8,855 bases of DNA from Cuniculiplasma sp052315315 (GCA_052315315.1 JBLSDE010000043.1:1-8855); one strand, 5' to 3'. Numbered from the stretch's first letter, positions 1-7,035 are shown. Notes: generated by a model from the letters alone, not told the origin. Program-made: numbers and translations.

Positions 1-129
1 ACGATAAAAGGAATCTATGGATTAATTGAGCGAAAAGTTACAAAGTTCGGATCAGGGGCAAAGGTAGATTGTCCCAAGGAGTTCCTTGACAGGAAGGTTT
101 ATCTAATAATAACTAGGGACAAGGAATAG
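1..129 (+). CDS. C-terminal part of a DUF2080-like transposon-encoded protein (cut by the window edge)
   Basis: Frame 1 is open from the first base to a TAG stop at 127-129, giving 42 residues. They read TIKGIYGLIERKVTKFGSGA, then KVDCPKEFLDRKVYLIITRD, then KE. The pattern of a glycine, 'E-(K/R)-x-V-T-x-F-G-x-G-A-x-V', then 'PKEFLDRKV' and a beta-rich end matches small archaeal DUF2080 proteins ('putative transposon-encoded protein'), which have an AbrB/SpoVT-like DNA-binding look and often sit beside transposase genes in archaeal insertion sequences. The family call is from memory of the motif, not a search. The N-terminus lies outside the window. No intact transposase follows, so this is probably the edge of a decayed or truncated element. 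It could instead be a free-standing AbrB-like antitoxin. Confidence 0.55.
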   Translation, partial: TIKGIYGLIERKVTKFGSGAKVDCPKEFLDRKVYLIITRDKE

Positions 130-308
130 TGTCCCACACTCTAAAGTGGATTGAGCTTTCGTGTGCGAATCAAATTCGGATACTTTAAGGCGAGAATTAC
201 AATTATCAATGGATTGGAGGAAAGAATAGCATTTGTCTCACAGCAAAATTGATAAATGATTTACCTGACCACTGAGGGATATTATAAATGCATTGACGGG
301 ATTAAGTA
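129..308 (+). pseudogene. Non-coding or decayed stretch after the DUF2080-like gene
   Basis: No intact gene is visible. A GTG at 129 overlaps the upstream TAG stop, in the manner of a coupled second gene of an insertion sequence, but its frame closes after 19 codons (VSHTLKWIELSCANQIRIL). A different frame is then open from a TTG at 151 to a TGA at 250-252 and includes RVRIKFGYFKARITIINGLE. Two overlapping short frames of reasonable amino-acid make-up fit one gene broken by a frameshift, for example a second IS protein. I do not recognise either peptide, and chance is not excluded at this length. A TATA-like ATTATAAAT lies near 281-289 on the plus strand. Confidence 0.25.
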
Positions 309-348
309 AATGTTCCGGGAGAGGTATACCTCACGATTATGGAACATT
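309..348. promoter_or_regulatory. Nested dyad upstream of the methyltransferase gene
   Basis: A perfect 8-base inverted repeat, AATGTTCC (309-316) and GGAACATT (341-348), encloses a perfect 12-base palindrome, GAGGTATACCTC (321-332). Two perfect nested dyads in 40 bases are unlikely by chance. The element ends 40 bases before the methyltransferase start codon. It could be an operator controlling that gene, or the end hairpin of a decayed insertion sequence, since IS200/IS605-type elements carry hairpins near their ends. The sequence alone does not decide between these. Confidence 0.45.
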
Positions 349-374
349 CGGAGCGTTATGAGCCATTTTCAGGG

Positions 375-380
375 AAGGTG
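375..380 (+). promoter_or_regulatory. Shine-Dalgarno site of the methyltransferase gene
   Basis: AAGGTG, within GGGAAGGTG, lies eight bases before the ATG at 389, good archaeal Shine-Dalgarno spacing. It supports 389 over the next in-frame ATG at 404. A clear Shine-Dalgarno site is notable because the other genes here mostly look leaderless. Confidence 0.55.
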
Positions 381-388
381 TATCGTTA

Positions 389-1930
389 ATGCAAAATAGA
401 GAAATGAAGTATGGGCCAAAGTATCTGAATGTTACAAAGGAAAAATCCTATGGCATAGTTTATACGCCAGATTGGATAGTTAACTTAATTCTGGATAGTA
501 TAGGATACATTGATAGTTTAGAGCAAAAAACCATAATAGACCCTGCCTGTGGCAGTGGAAATTTTTTAACTCTGGTGCTGGATAGACTATTGAATTATCT
601 TGAGGAGAAAGATTTTTCCCATCAAGACAAGATCAACATAATAGGGAAAAATATCTATGGCTTTGATACTGATGAAGATGCGCTGAAAAAATGCAAATTT
701 AATCTTCACAATGTACTTCTAAAGCATAATATATCTGATAGAGTTGATTTTAATTTATTTAAAAGAAATGCCCTGGACAGAGATTTAAACAGTGATCTCT
801 TTAACAAATTTGATTTTGTAACAGGCAATCCACCATATGTAAGAATTCAAAATTTAGATAAGACGACCAGATCTTACATTCAAGAAAATTATTCTTTCTG
901 TTCTTCCGGTTCTACAGATATTTACATCGCTTTTTTTCAATTAGGTACAAAACTATTGAATGAAAGTGGGATTTTAGGTTTTATAACCCCTAATACATAT
1001 TTTTATAGTGATACAGCTAAATTATTTAGAGAGTATCTAAAGAGGAGTGAGAATCTAAAAGAGATAATAGACTTTAATGAGAAGCAAATTTTTGAAGGCA
1101 TTACAACTTATAGCGCTATTACAGTGATAAATAAAAATGGGAAATCCGGTTATTTCAAATACTACACCTTTGAAGAGGAGTTGAAGTTTATAGACAATAT
1201 ACCTTTTTCGTTATTGAATGAAAATAAGTGGGTATTGGGCAGTGTAAATGTATTGAATAGGATCAGGGAATTAGAAAATAGGGGCAGAAAATTAGGAGAA
1301 ATTGCAGAAATTCATGCGGGTCTGGCTACCCTGGCAGATAACTATTATATTTTTAAGGATGTTTTATTCCATGAAAACACTGCTACAGTAAGGTTGAACA
1401 AAAGCAAAGAATATACAATTGAAAAGGAGATTCTAAAACCAATAGTGAAAGTTTCTATTTTAAAATCTTCGAACGAAATCCAGAATAGATTTGTTATATT
1501 TCCATATAAATTAGTGGATCAAAAGTACATACCAATCAGTGAAGAAGAGATGAGAGATAGATATCCATTGACCTACGAATATTTTTTATCTGTCAGGGAG
1601 AGGCTTAAATTGCGTGATAAGGGGAAAACTATCACTCCATGGTATGCCTTTGGAAGAACGCAGGGTCTGAATTCATCCTTCGGCAAAAAAATTTTAGTTT
1701 CACCATTGAGCAATAATCCAAGGTTTATAGTGTGGGATAAACCTGAATACACCTTCTATGCAGGCTACTGTATAAAATATGATGGCAACTTAGATAGTCT
1801 GGCTAAACAATTAAATTCTGAGGACATGAAATTTTATATTGAACATTCAAGTAGAATATATAGGGGCGGTTACAGGTCTTACTCCAAGTCTTTTATAAAA
1901 AATTTTGGTGTAGACTTACAGTTGAGGTAA
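389..1930 (+). CDS. Adenine-specific DNA methyltransferase, M.TaqI/Eco57I-like (type II gamma class)
   Basis: This 513-residue enzyme should transfer a methyl group from S-adenosylmethionine to the N6 of adenine in a specific DNA site. Catalytic motifs come in the gamma-class order: motif X GIVYTP (22-27), SAM-binding motif I DPACGSGNFL (51-60), an acidic motif GFDTDEDAL (91-99) and catalytic NPPY (147-150), followed by TDIYIAFFQ and GFITPNTYF. The C-terminal half, from about residue 297 (LGEIAEIHAGLATLADNYYIF) to the end, resembles the TaqI-type target-recognition domain, including WYAFGRTQG, KILVSPLSNNPRF and a late GGYRSYSKSF. No nuclease motif is fused to it, and no restriction gene is in the window, so it is either solitary or paired with something outside. 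An in-frame TGA upstream and the Shine-Dalgarno site support the ATG at 389. The gene looks more AT-rich than alaX or kbl, and it lies beside IS debris, consistent with horizontal acquisition. Its recognition site cannot be read from the sequence. Confidence 0.9.
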   Translation: MQNREMKYGPKYLNVTKEKSYGIVYTPDWIVNLILDSIGYIDSLEQKTIIDPACGSGNFLTLVLDRLLNYLEEKDFSHQDKINIIGKNIYGFDTDEDALKKCKFNLHNVLLKHNISDRVDFNLFKRNALDRDLNSDLFNKFDFVTGNPPYVRIQNLDKTTRSYIQENYSFCSSGSTDIYIAFFQLGTKLLNESGILGFITPNTYFYSDTAKLFREYLKRSENLKEIIDFNEKQIFEGITTYSAITVINKNGKSGYFKYYTFEEELKFIDNIPFSLLNENKWVLGSVNVLNRIRELENRGRKLGEIAEIHAGLATLADNYYIFKDVLFHENTATVRLNKSKEYTIEKEILKPIVKVSILKSSNEIQNRFVIFPYKLVDQKYIPISEEEMRDRYPLTYEYFLSVRERLKLRDKGKTITPWYAFGRTQGLNSSFGKKILVSPLSNNPRFIVWDKPEYTFYAGYCIKYDGNLDSLAKQLNSEDMKFYIEHSSRIYRGGYRSYSKSFIKNFGVDLQLR

Positions 1931-1982
1931 AAAATCAGACAATTAAACAACTTCTGTATGATAAATTTTCAAATTTCTCTCA

Positions 1983-2204
1983 TTAAACGCATGGTTTCTG
2001 TAACAAGATATCCAGGTTGCGTACAATTCGCATCCTTATTAAAATACAATAATTTGAAAAATTTTTAAGTGATTTTTCCCAAAGCATTTCGAACCAATGA
2101 TAACAGATCAAAAGGATTAACCCATAAAAACTCTCCCAATAATCAATAAAAGTGCCAAAGGAACCAGCCCATATCGTGCCATAATATTCAGGCAGGTAAC
2201 CTCC
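1983..2204 (-). pseudogene. Possible remnant of a minus-strand membrane-protein gene
   Basis: The 300-base gap between the methyltransferase and htpX holds no intact gene. On the minus strand one frame is open for 73 codons, between an in-frame TAA at 2207-2205 and a TAA at 1985-1983. It includes GGYLPEYYGTIWAGSF and a hydrophobic, aromatic-rich FYGLILLICYHWFEMLW. No ATG, GTG or TTG occurs in its first half. A good Shine-Dalgarno-like AAGGAGGT sits just upstream (2207-2200), followed after a few bases only by CTG in this frame. In another frame an ATG at 2182 gives a 21-residue hydrophobic peptide (MARYGLVPLALLLIIGRVFM plus G) ending at 2117. A membrane-protein gene that has lost its start or been frameshifted is one reading. 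Chance in AT-rich DNA is another. Confidence 0.25.
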
Positions 2205-2231
2205 TTAAAATTGTTTAAAATAGTGATTCTT

Positions 2232-3206
2232 TTATAACATGCCTTTTGATTGATTTTCCTGCTTCAGCTTTTCCAGGTTCTGTATCCTTTTGGCGGGATG
2301 AGGATGATCACTGAATATGCTATCCCTTATGCCAACCTTCTTTCTTTTCCAGCTTTCCAGAAGAGCCATGTGGTCAAAGGCCTTAACATCGTTTTCTCCG
2401 GAAAACATCAGCATACTGGAGAGGGATGATGTTGTTGATTTTCTCCTGAATACCCGGCCTCTCTGGTTAACTCCACTGTAAGCAACAATTTTTGCAAGAG
2501 CTGTCTGCAGGTTATCTGTGGCCCCCGGAATTGTAGATGCCGAGTTCAGGTCTGCATAGGATTCTCTCATTCTGTTTACGCCAAGTATCATGATGTTAAA
2601 GATGAAACTCACTGCAACCATGGCTATTGCTACAAGAATAATGGATCCACCGTTTCTTCTTCCACCTGAACCAAAAAGCATCGTGTAACCAAAGTAGAAA
2701 AGTATTGTTGGTATAAGGCCTATAGCAAGAAGCAATGCGACATCGTGGTGCCTTAAGTGTCCTATTTCGTGGCCCATTACTGCCTCTATCTCTTCTCTGT
2801 TAAGTATTTTCAGAAGACCTCTCGTTATGGCCATCCTTCTGCCTGATATTATTGAACCGAAGGCAAATGCATTTGGCATATCTGTGTCTGCGAAAAATAG
2901 CATTGGCACTTTTTGGTTGTTTAGACTGCACACCTTCTCAAGAGATTCATATAGCCATGCCATGGACATATCATCCTTTGCGACTGGTTTGAGATGGTAT
3001 ATCCCTGAAATTATGTATGGTGAGACGGCATATTGTATTATATCCATGACAAAGACCATTCCAATAATAAGTATGAAGAAACCGGATGTGGGAAGAACTC
3101 CGAAGAAATAATAGGAAACGGCAAGAATAATGAGAGCCGCCAACAATGCAATTGCAATACCTGCAAATATGGCTGCAAGTTTCAATTTTATAGCAGTGAA
3201 ACTCAT
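2232..3206 (-). CDS. htpX: HtpX-like M48 family membrane metalloprotease
   Basis: This 324-residue integral membrane zinc protease probably acts in quality control of misfolded membrane proteins. Residues about 9-31 and 43-67 form two N-terminal membrane segments, then comes the soluble region with PNAFAFGS (111-118), typical of HtpX. The zinc motif HEIGH (146-150) follows, with the family's usual 'EAVMGHEIGHLRHHD' context, and the third ligand is probably Glu215 in NRMRESYAD. Two further hydrophobic segments (about 155-178 and 188-210) follow the active site. SDHPHPAKRI near the C-terminus is also a family hallmark. Length is normal and all key residues are present. There is no Shine-Dalgarno site. 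A TATA-like TTTTATTAA at 3235-3227 lies about 25 bases before the ATG, so a leaderless transcript is likely. It diverges from the acetamidase gene. Confidence 0.93.
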   Translation of the reverse strand: MSFTAIKLKLAAIFAGIAIALLAALIILAVSYYFFGVLPTSGFFILIIGMVFVMDIIQYAVSPYIISGIYHLKPVAKDDMSMAWLYESLEKVCSLNNQKVPMLFFADTDMPNAFAFGSIISGRRMAITRGLLKILNREEIEAVMGHEIGHLRHHDVALLLAIGLIPTILFYFGYTMLFGSGGRRNGGSIILVAIAMVAVSFIFNIMILGVNRMRESYADLNSASTIPGATDNLQTALAKIVAYSGVNQRGRVFRRKSTTSSLSSMLMFSGENDVKAFDHMALLESWKRKKVGIRDSIFSDHPHPAKRIQNLEKLKQENQSKGML

Positions 3207-3328
3207 AGAGGGAAATTACTTTAAAGTTAATAAAATGTATAAAATAGTCATGAACCTTAATAACTTAAGGGATGACAAGTCATTCACAATTAGATTAATT
3301 ATTATAGTAAAGTTTTCCTTTAACATAT
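3207..3328. promoter_or_regulatory. Divergent promoter region of htpX and the acetamidase gene, with two inverted repeats
   Basis: This 122-base gap separates two divergent start codons. The htpX TATA box is probably TTTTATTAA on the minus strand (3235-3227). The acetamidase TATA box is probably around TTATAGTAAA (3302-3311), about 25 bases before its ATG. Between them lie two perfect inverted repeats placed side by side: CCTTAA-TAAC-TTAAGG (3255-3270) and ATGAC-AA-GTCAT (3272-3283). Another GTCAT occurs at 3247-3251. Their position between both promoters makes them candidate operators for a regulator of one or both genes. Which regulator binds cannot be told. Confidence 0.45.
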
Positions 3329-4252
3329 ATGATTGATGGAAACCTTAGAGAAAATCTTCATTTCAAATGGTCACCGGGGAACAAACCAATCGCAAGGATA
3401 GAAGATGGAGGGATTTTGAAAATAAAAATACCTGATTCTTCAATAAATCAAATTAAAAAAAATATGAATTCCTCAGACCTCAGCAGTATAGATTCATCAC
3501 TTTTCGATGGTGCAGTTGGACCTATATATGTAGATGGAGCTGAACCTGGAGATTCAATAGAAATTGAAATTCTTGACTTAGGATCAGGAAGTGAAGGATG
3601 GAGTGCCATAATTAAGGATTTTGGTCTTCTTAAAAACAGATACGAAGAGAGACTTATAACGTGGAGTAAGGTTGAAAATTACTGGAAGTGCAACAATGAA
3701 GGATTCCTTAGAGGAATTAGAATAGAGGACAGACCATTCCTTGGAGTTATAGGATCTTCTCCATCGAACGGAGAGCACGGAATGATACCGCCACAGCATT
3801 TTGGCGGAAATATGGATAACCGAATGATAGGAAAGGGCAGTAGAATAATTCTACCCGTAAATGTCAAAGGGGCATTGGTGTCATTTGGAGATCCACATGG
3901 ACATCAGGGAGATGGTGAAATTTGCGGTACTGCAATTGAAACAAGTGCAGAGATAGAAGCAAGACTCAAAATACTGAAAAAGGGAATAAAAGCACCAGTT
4001 ATATTTTCAGCAGAGAAAACAGAGGGAAATTATGTCTTTACATCTGGTATCAGCGAAAATCTCTACACAGCCTCAATTGAGGCTGTTGAAAATATGATAT
4101 CATATCTGAAAGATTTTGAATTCACAGAGGAGGAATCATACTTTCTGTTAAGCGTTGCAGGAAATCTCGCCATAAGGGAGATAGTGGATGAACCAAACTT
4201 TGTCGTCACAATAGGTATTGACAGAAAGATTATTGATTCCAGGGATAAATAG
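3329..4252 (+). CDS. Acetamidase/formamidase family amidohydrolase
   Basis: The 307-residue product belongs to the FmdA/AmdA family, whose members hydrolyse formamide, acetamide or similar short amides to the acid and ammonia in the cytoplasm. Family hallmarks in order are GPIYVDGAEPGD (64-75), PPQHFGGNMDNR (154-165) and GDPHGHQGDGEICGTAIE (187-204). The His and acidic residues of the last two are the probable metal and active-site ligands. Length is usual for the archaeal/bacterial form and no interruption is visible. There is no Shine-Dalgarno site before the ATG, and the TATA-like sequence about 25 bases upstream suggests a leaderless mRNA. The actual substrate is not shown; ammonia supply or amide detoxification is the likely role. 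It converges with the membrane-protein gene, leaving nine bases between the two stop codons. Confidence 0.9.
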   Translation: MIDGNLRENLHFKWSPGNKPIARIEDGGILKIKIPDSSINQIKKNMNSSDLSSIDSSLFDGAVGPIYVDGAEPGDSIEIEILDLGSGSEGWSAIIKDFGLLKNRYEERLITWSKVENYWKCNNEGFLRGIRIEDRPFLGVIGSSPSNGEHGMIPPQHFGGNMDNRMIGKGSRIILPVNVKGALVSFGDPHGHQGDGEICGTAIETSAEIEARLKILKKGIKAPVIFSAEKTEGNYVFTSGISENLYTASIEAVENMISYLKDFEFTEEESYFLLSVAGNLAIREIVDEPNFVVTIGIDRKIIDSRDK

Positions 4253-4261
4253 ATATCAATT

Positions 4262-4714
4262 TTAATTTTTCATATCTTCATTGGATTTTCTGGCCTTTTT
4301 TATCTCCACGCCCACCCCGGCTATTCCAAAGCCCACAATCAGATAGTAAGCTGTAAGGGCCCCCGTAAAGATGTAAAAAATATCGTTTGAAACAGAAGAC
4401 GGTATATTGAAACTATAAGATTCAAGGAAGAATATTGAGAATACATAAAAAATGATGGAGGAGATGTATATTGCCCTGTGATGTTGAATAGCCTGAAAAA
4501 CAGACCATTTTCCCACAGAAAAATACTTTCTTCTTCTTGCGACCATAACATAAACCATAAGGGGGAAGAAAATCAATGAAAATGGGATCACGCCATAGTA
4601 AAGGAAACTCAAACTGGTTGTCCTGTAAAAGTAACCAATTCCATAAAATATTCCAACGGAAACTGCAATATTGACAGGAACTATTCCATAGGCATATCTG
4701 CTTCTCGCAACCAT
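4262..4714 (-). CDS. Small polytopic membrane protein of unknown function
   Basis: I do not recognise this 150-residue protein. It has four clear hydrophobic segments, at about residues 11-29, 37-58, 81-98 and 111-134. A basic loop (ARRRKYFSVGK, 59-69) follows the second, and the C-terminal tail is charged and hydrophilic (EIKKARKSNEDMKN). No catalytic or metal motif is visible. The start is uncertain. The frame stays open for 40 codons upstream of the ATG at 4714, back to a TAA at 4837-4835. That extension contains a convincing extra membrane segment (EYIIGIFAIIFPLLPTYIIS) but no ATG, GTG or TTG. The true gene may therefore begin upstream at a non-standard codon or be damaged at its 5' end. 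TATATAATC (about 4776-4768, minus strand) could be a TATA box for a transcript starting near 4745, which would favour the ATG at 4714. It ends nine bases from the convergent acetamidase gene. Confidence 0.7.
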   Translation of the reverse strand: MVARSRYAYGIVPVNIAVSVGIFYGIGYFYRTTSLSFLYYGVIPFSLIFFPLMVYVMVARRRKYFSVGKWSVFQAIQHHRAIYISSIIFYVFSIFFLESYSFNIPSSVSNDIFYIFTGALTAYYLIVGFGIAGVGVEIKKARKSNEDMKN

Positions 4715-4882
4715 TCTTGAAATAATATATGTGGGAAGGAGCGGAAATATTATGGCAAATATTCCGATTATATACTCAAAGGATTTATCAATGAAACTTC
4801 TCGTAATGAGGTAATGACTTATTGTTTTTAATAATTATTGGAAAGTATTACCTTTGTTTAAGAATTTAAAAAGTATAAAGTC

Positions 4883-5035
4883 ATGAAAAACCTGCTATTT
4901 TCACGGAAACCATTTTTAAAGGGAATCACTGGATGATCAGATATTTTATCAAAGCCTAATTCTCCAGATATTTTAGAAGAACGTTATAATGCCCTCTTGA
5001 AGATACATGGCAAAAGAGAGGTCTTGAATCTGTGA
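4883..5035 (+). pseudogene. Possible small gene interrupted by one in-frame TGA, in the gap before alaX
   Basis: The gap before alaX has no standard gene. One plus-strand frame starts at ATG 4883, reads MKNLLFSRKPFLKGITG, meets TGA at 4934-4936, then stays open for 32 codons (SDILSKPNSPDILEERYNAL, then LKIHGKREVLNL) to TGA at 5033-5035. A TGG-to-TGA change in a 50-residue protein would produce this pattern. Upstream, TTTAAG and TTTAAAAAG near 4857-4873 are TATA-like. I do not recognise the peptide. A run this short with one stop is not rare in AT-rich DNA, so it may be meaningless. Confidence 0.18.
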
Positions 5036-5067
5036 ATGCTAAAATAGAATAAACCCATACAAAAATT

Positions 5068-5787
5068 ATGACTGAGAAACTCTATCTGAATGATTCATAC
5101 TTAAAAGAATGCGATTCCAGAATAGTTAGAATCAATGAAAGAGGAATAATACTAGACAAAACAGTTTTCTATGCAAGCGGAGGAGGCCAGCCCGGTGACT
5201 CTGGAAAAATAATCTTCAACGGGAAAGAGTTCACTGTGAAAGATACAGTAAAAGATGGGGATGATGTGCTTCATATTATTGACAATCCTGAGACTCTGGA
5301 ATTAGATGGTGTGGTAAGATGCCAGATAGACTGGGAGAGAAGATATGCCCATATGAAGTACCATGGCGCAATACATCTGATTGATGCTGTTGTCAATATG
5401 AATCCTGATTATGAAGGACTAATAACGGGCAGTCAGATATATGATGACAGAGCCAGGGTTGACTTTTCCATTGAGGATTTTTCTCAGGAAATAGCTCAAA
5501 ATTTAATTGAAAAAACTAATTCTGTCATTAATGAAAACCATGAGATTATTGTAAAGTACATGCCAGGTGAGGAGGCAGTAAAGATAAAAAACCTCGCCAG
5601 AACTGAACCTGGAAGGCAACTTATTCAGAAACTTGAAACGGTAAGAATAATTGAGATCGTGGGAGTTGATCAGCAGGCAGATGGGGGAACACATGTCAGG
5701 AATACATCTGAAATAGGAAAAATAAATCTTCAAAAGATTGAGAACAAGGGAAAGAAAAACAAAAGGATGTATTTTACAATCTCCTGA
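5068..5787 (+). CDS. alaX: AlaX-type alanyl-tRNA editing protein
   Basis: The 239-residue product resembles the free-standing editing domain of alanyl-tRNA synthetase, which removes serine or glycine wrongly attached to tRNA-Ala. The length and the N-terminal glycine-rich motif VFYASGGGQPGDSG (33-46) point to the medium form, AlaX-M. The zinc motif HxxxH is present as HGAIH (99-103). The second motif, usually CGGTH, is DGGTH (205-209) in ADGGTHVRNTSEIG, so Asp replaces the usual Cys ligand. The rest of the motif is intact, and Asp could still bind zinc. The C-terminus is short and basic (KGKKNKRMYF). No Shine-Dalgarno site precedes the ATG; an A/T-rich stretch about 25 bases upstream could be a TATA box. 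The KBL-like gene follows on the same strand after a short gap, but has its own TATA-like sequence. Confidence 0.9.
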   Translation: MTEKLYLNDSYLKECDSRIVRINERGIILDKTVFYASGGGQPGDSGKIIFNGKEFTVKDTVKDGDDVLHIIDNPETLELDGVVRCQIDWERRYAHMKYHGAIHLIDAVVNMNPDYEGLITGSQIYDDRARVDFSIEDFSQEIAQNLIEKTNSVINENHEIIVKYMPGEEAVKIKNLARTEPGRQLIQKLETVRIIEIVGVDQQADGGTHVRNTSEIGKINLQKIENKGKKNKRMYFTIS

Positions 5788-5792
5788 ATTGC

Positions 5793-5801
5793 TTTAATAT
5801 A
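5793..5801 (+). promoter_or_regulatory. TATA-like element before the KBL-like gene
   Basis: TTTAATATA lies immediately after the alaX stop codon. A start of transcription about 26 bases downstream would fall near 5823. This excludes the ATG at 5801 and favours the ATG at 5840 or 5849 as the translation start. The gene can also be reached by read-through from alaX. Confidence 0.35.
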
Positions 5802-5839
5802 TGGAAAATATTTTTTTAGAAGGTTACTCTCTATATATT

Positions 5840-7018
5840 ATGACAGATATGAGCTGGGTCAGGAATGAGATTGAGAGTCTGAAGAGTGAGGGGAGATATG
5901 TCCCCATAAGAACTCTTGAGACTTCACAGGGTGCCTATGTAAAAATAGGCGGAAAAACAGTATTGAACATGTGTTCCAACAATTATCTGGGACTTGCAAA
6001 TAATCCGGAAGTCAAGAAGGCTGCAATTGATGCCATAGAGGAGTATGGGGTTGGGGCAGGTGCAGTGAGATCTATTGCAGGAACAATGGAGATACATATA
6101 AAACTTGAAGAAAAGGTTGCTAAATTTAAACATATGGAATCTTCCCTGGTTTATCAGGGAGGCCTTCTGGCCAATCTTGGAACAATTCCAGTACTTGTAG
6201 GTAAGGAAGATGTGATTTTCAGTGAGGAACTAAATCATGCAAGTATCATTGATGGTATGAGACTCAGCTCAGCAAAAAAATATGTCTATAAGCATATGTC
6301 AGATGAAGACCTAGAAAAAAACCTCAAGGAACACAGAAAGGAGGGTAAGAGATCAATAATCGTGACTGATGGAGTTTTCAGCATGGATGGAGACATTGCA
6401 CATGTACCTGAAATTACAGAACTCAAGGATCAGTACGATACAATGTTTTATGTGGACGATGCACATGGAGAGGGTGTACTTGGAAAGAACGGAAGAGGTA
6501 TAGTTGATCACTTCAATCTTGCAGGTAAGGTTGAGATAGAAATGGGTACATTTTCAAAGGCACTTGGTTCAATGGGAGGCTTTGTTGCTGGTTCAGAAGA
6601 ACTCATTGACCTGATAAAACAGAGGGCAAGACCATTTCTTTTCAGCAGTGCCCTCAATCCAGGAGATGCAGCATCTGTAATGAAATCCATTGAGATTATG
6701 GAGAGGGATGACACTTTAATAAAGAAGCTGTGGGATAACGCTAGGAGATTGCAAAACGGCTTAAAGGAGTCAGGATTCAAACTTACAGAAACAAAGACAC
6801 CCATTACCCCTGTTCTTCTAGGATCAGAGAAAACAGCCCTTCAGATGAGCAAAATTCTCTATGAGGAGGAGAATATATTTGCCTCACCCATAGTCTTCCC
6901 AACAGTTGCGAGAGGTATGGCAAGAATAAGGCTAATGCCATCTGCTGTTCATTCAAAGGAGGACATCGAAAGGACAATCGAATCCTTCAAAAGAGTTTGG
7001 AAAAAAGTTTCCTCTTAA
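5840..7018 (+). CDS. kbl: Glycine C-acetyltransferase (2-amino-3-ketobutyrate CoA ligase)-like PLP enzyme
   Basis: This alpha-oxoamine synthase joins or cleaves an amino acid and an acyl-CoA. The closest match I can recall is KBL, which converts 2-amino-3-ketobutyrate plus CoA to glycine plus acetyl-CoA in threonine breakdown. Visible hallmarks, numbered from an ATG at 5801, are SNNYLGLA (59-66), ELNHASIIDG (143-152), TDGVFSMDGD (189-198), DDAHGEGVLG (219-228) and GTFSKALGSMGG (249-260), where Lys253 should hold the cofactor. ARPFLFSSALNP (276-287) and a C-terminal ARIRLMPSAVHS (374-385) also fit. From 5840 the protein is 392 residues, a normal length, starting MTDMSWVRNEIESLKSEG. The ATG at 5801 would add a hydrophobic 13-residue piece atypical of the family, and 5849 (MSWVRNEI) is also possible. 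No threonine dehydrogenase gene is nearby. The related 8-amino-7-oxononanoate synthase (BioF) cannot be fully excluded, but no biotin gene is adjacent. Confidence 0.87.
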   Translation: MTDMSWVRNEIESLKSEGRYVPIRTLETSQGAYVKIGGKTVLNMCSNNYLGLANNPEVKKAAIDAIEEYGVGAGAVRSIAGTMEIHIKLEEKVAKFKHMESSLVYQGGLLANLGTIPVLVGKEDVIFSEELNHASIIDGMRLSSAKKYVYKHMSDEDLEKNLKEHRKEGKRSIIVTDGVFSMDGDIAHVPEITELKDQYDTMFYVDDAHGEGVLGKNGRGIVDHFNLAGKVEIEMGTFSKALGSMGGFVAGSEELIDLIKQRARPFLFSSALNPGDAASVMKSIEIMERDDTLIKKLWDNARRLQNGLKESGFKLTETKTPITPVLLGSEKTALQMSKILYEEENIFASPIVFPTVARGMARIRLMPSAVHSKEDIERTIESFKRVWKKVSS

Positions 7019-7035
7019 TTAGGATGATTCTAGAA

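Noticed and set aside
2827..3336. Three plus-strand open frames opposite and just upstream of htpX
   Set aside because: They lie largely antisense to a well-supported gene, are low in complexity and show no family motif.
3584..3867. Two minus-strand open frames opposite the acetamidase gene
   Set aside because: They are antisense to a clearly recognised family gene and have no independent evidence.
5801..5839. ATG at 5801 as the start of the KBL-like protein
   Set aside because: It lies within or directly at the TATA-like sequence, and the extra 13 residues do not resemble the family's N-terminus.
6508..6804. Minus-strand 98-codon open frame opposite the KBL-like gene
   Set aside because: It is a shadow of the conserved PLP-enzyme frame; no promoter or motif supports it.
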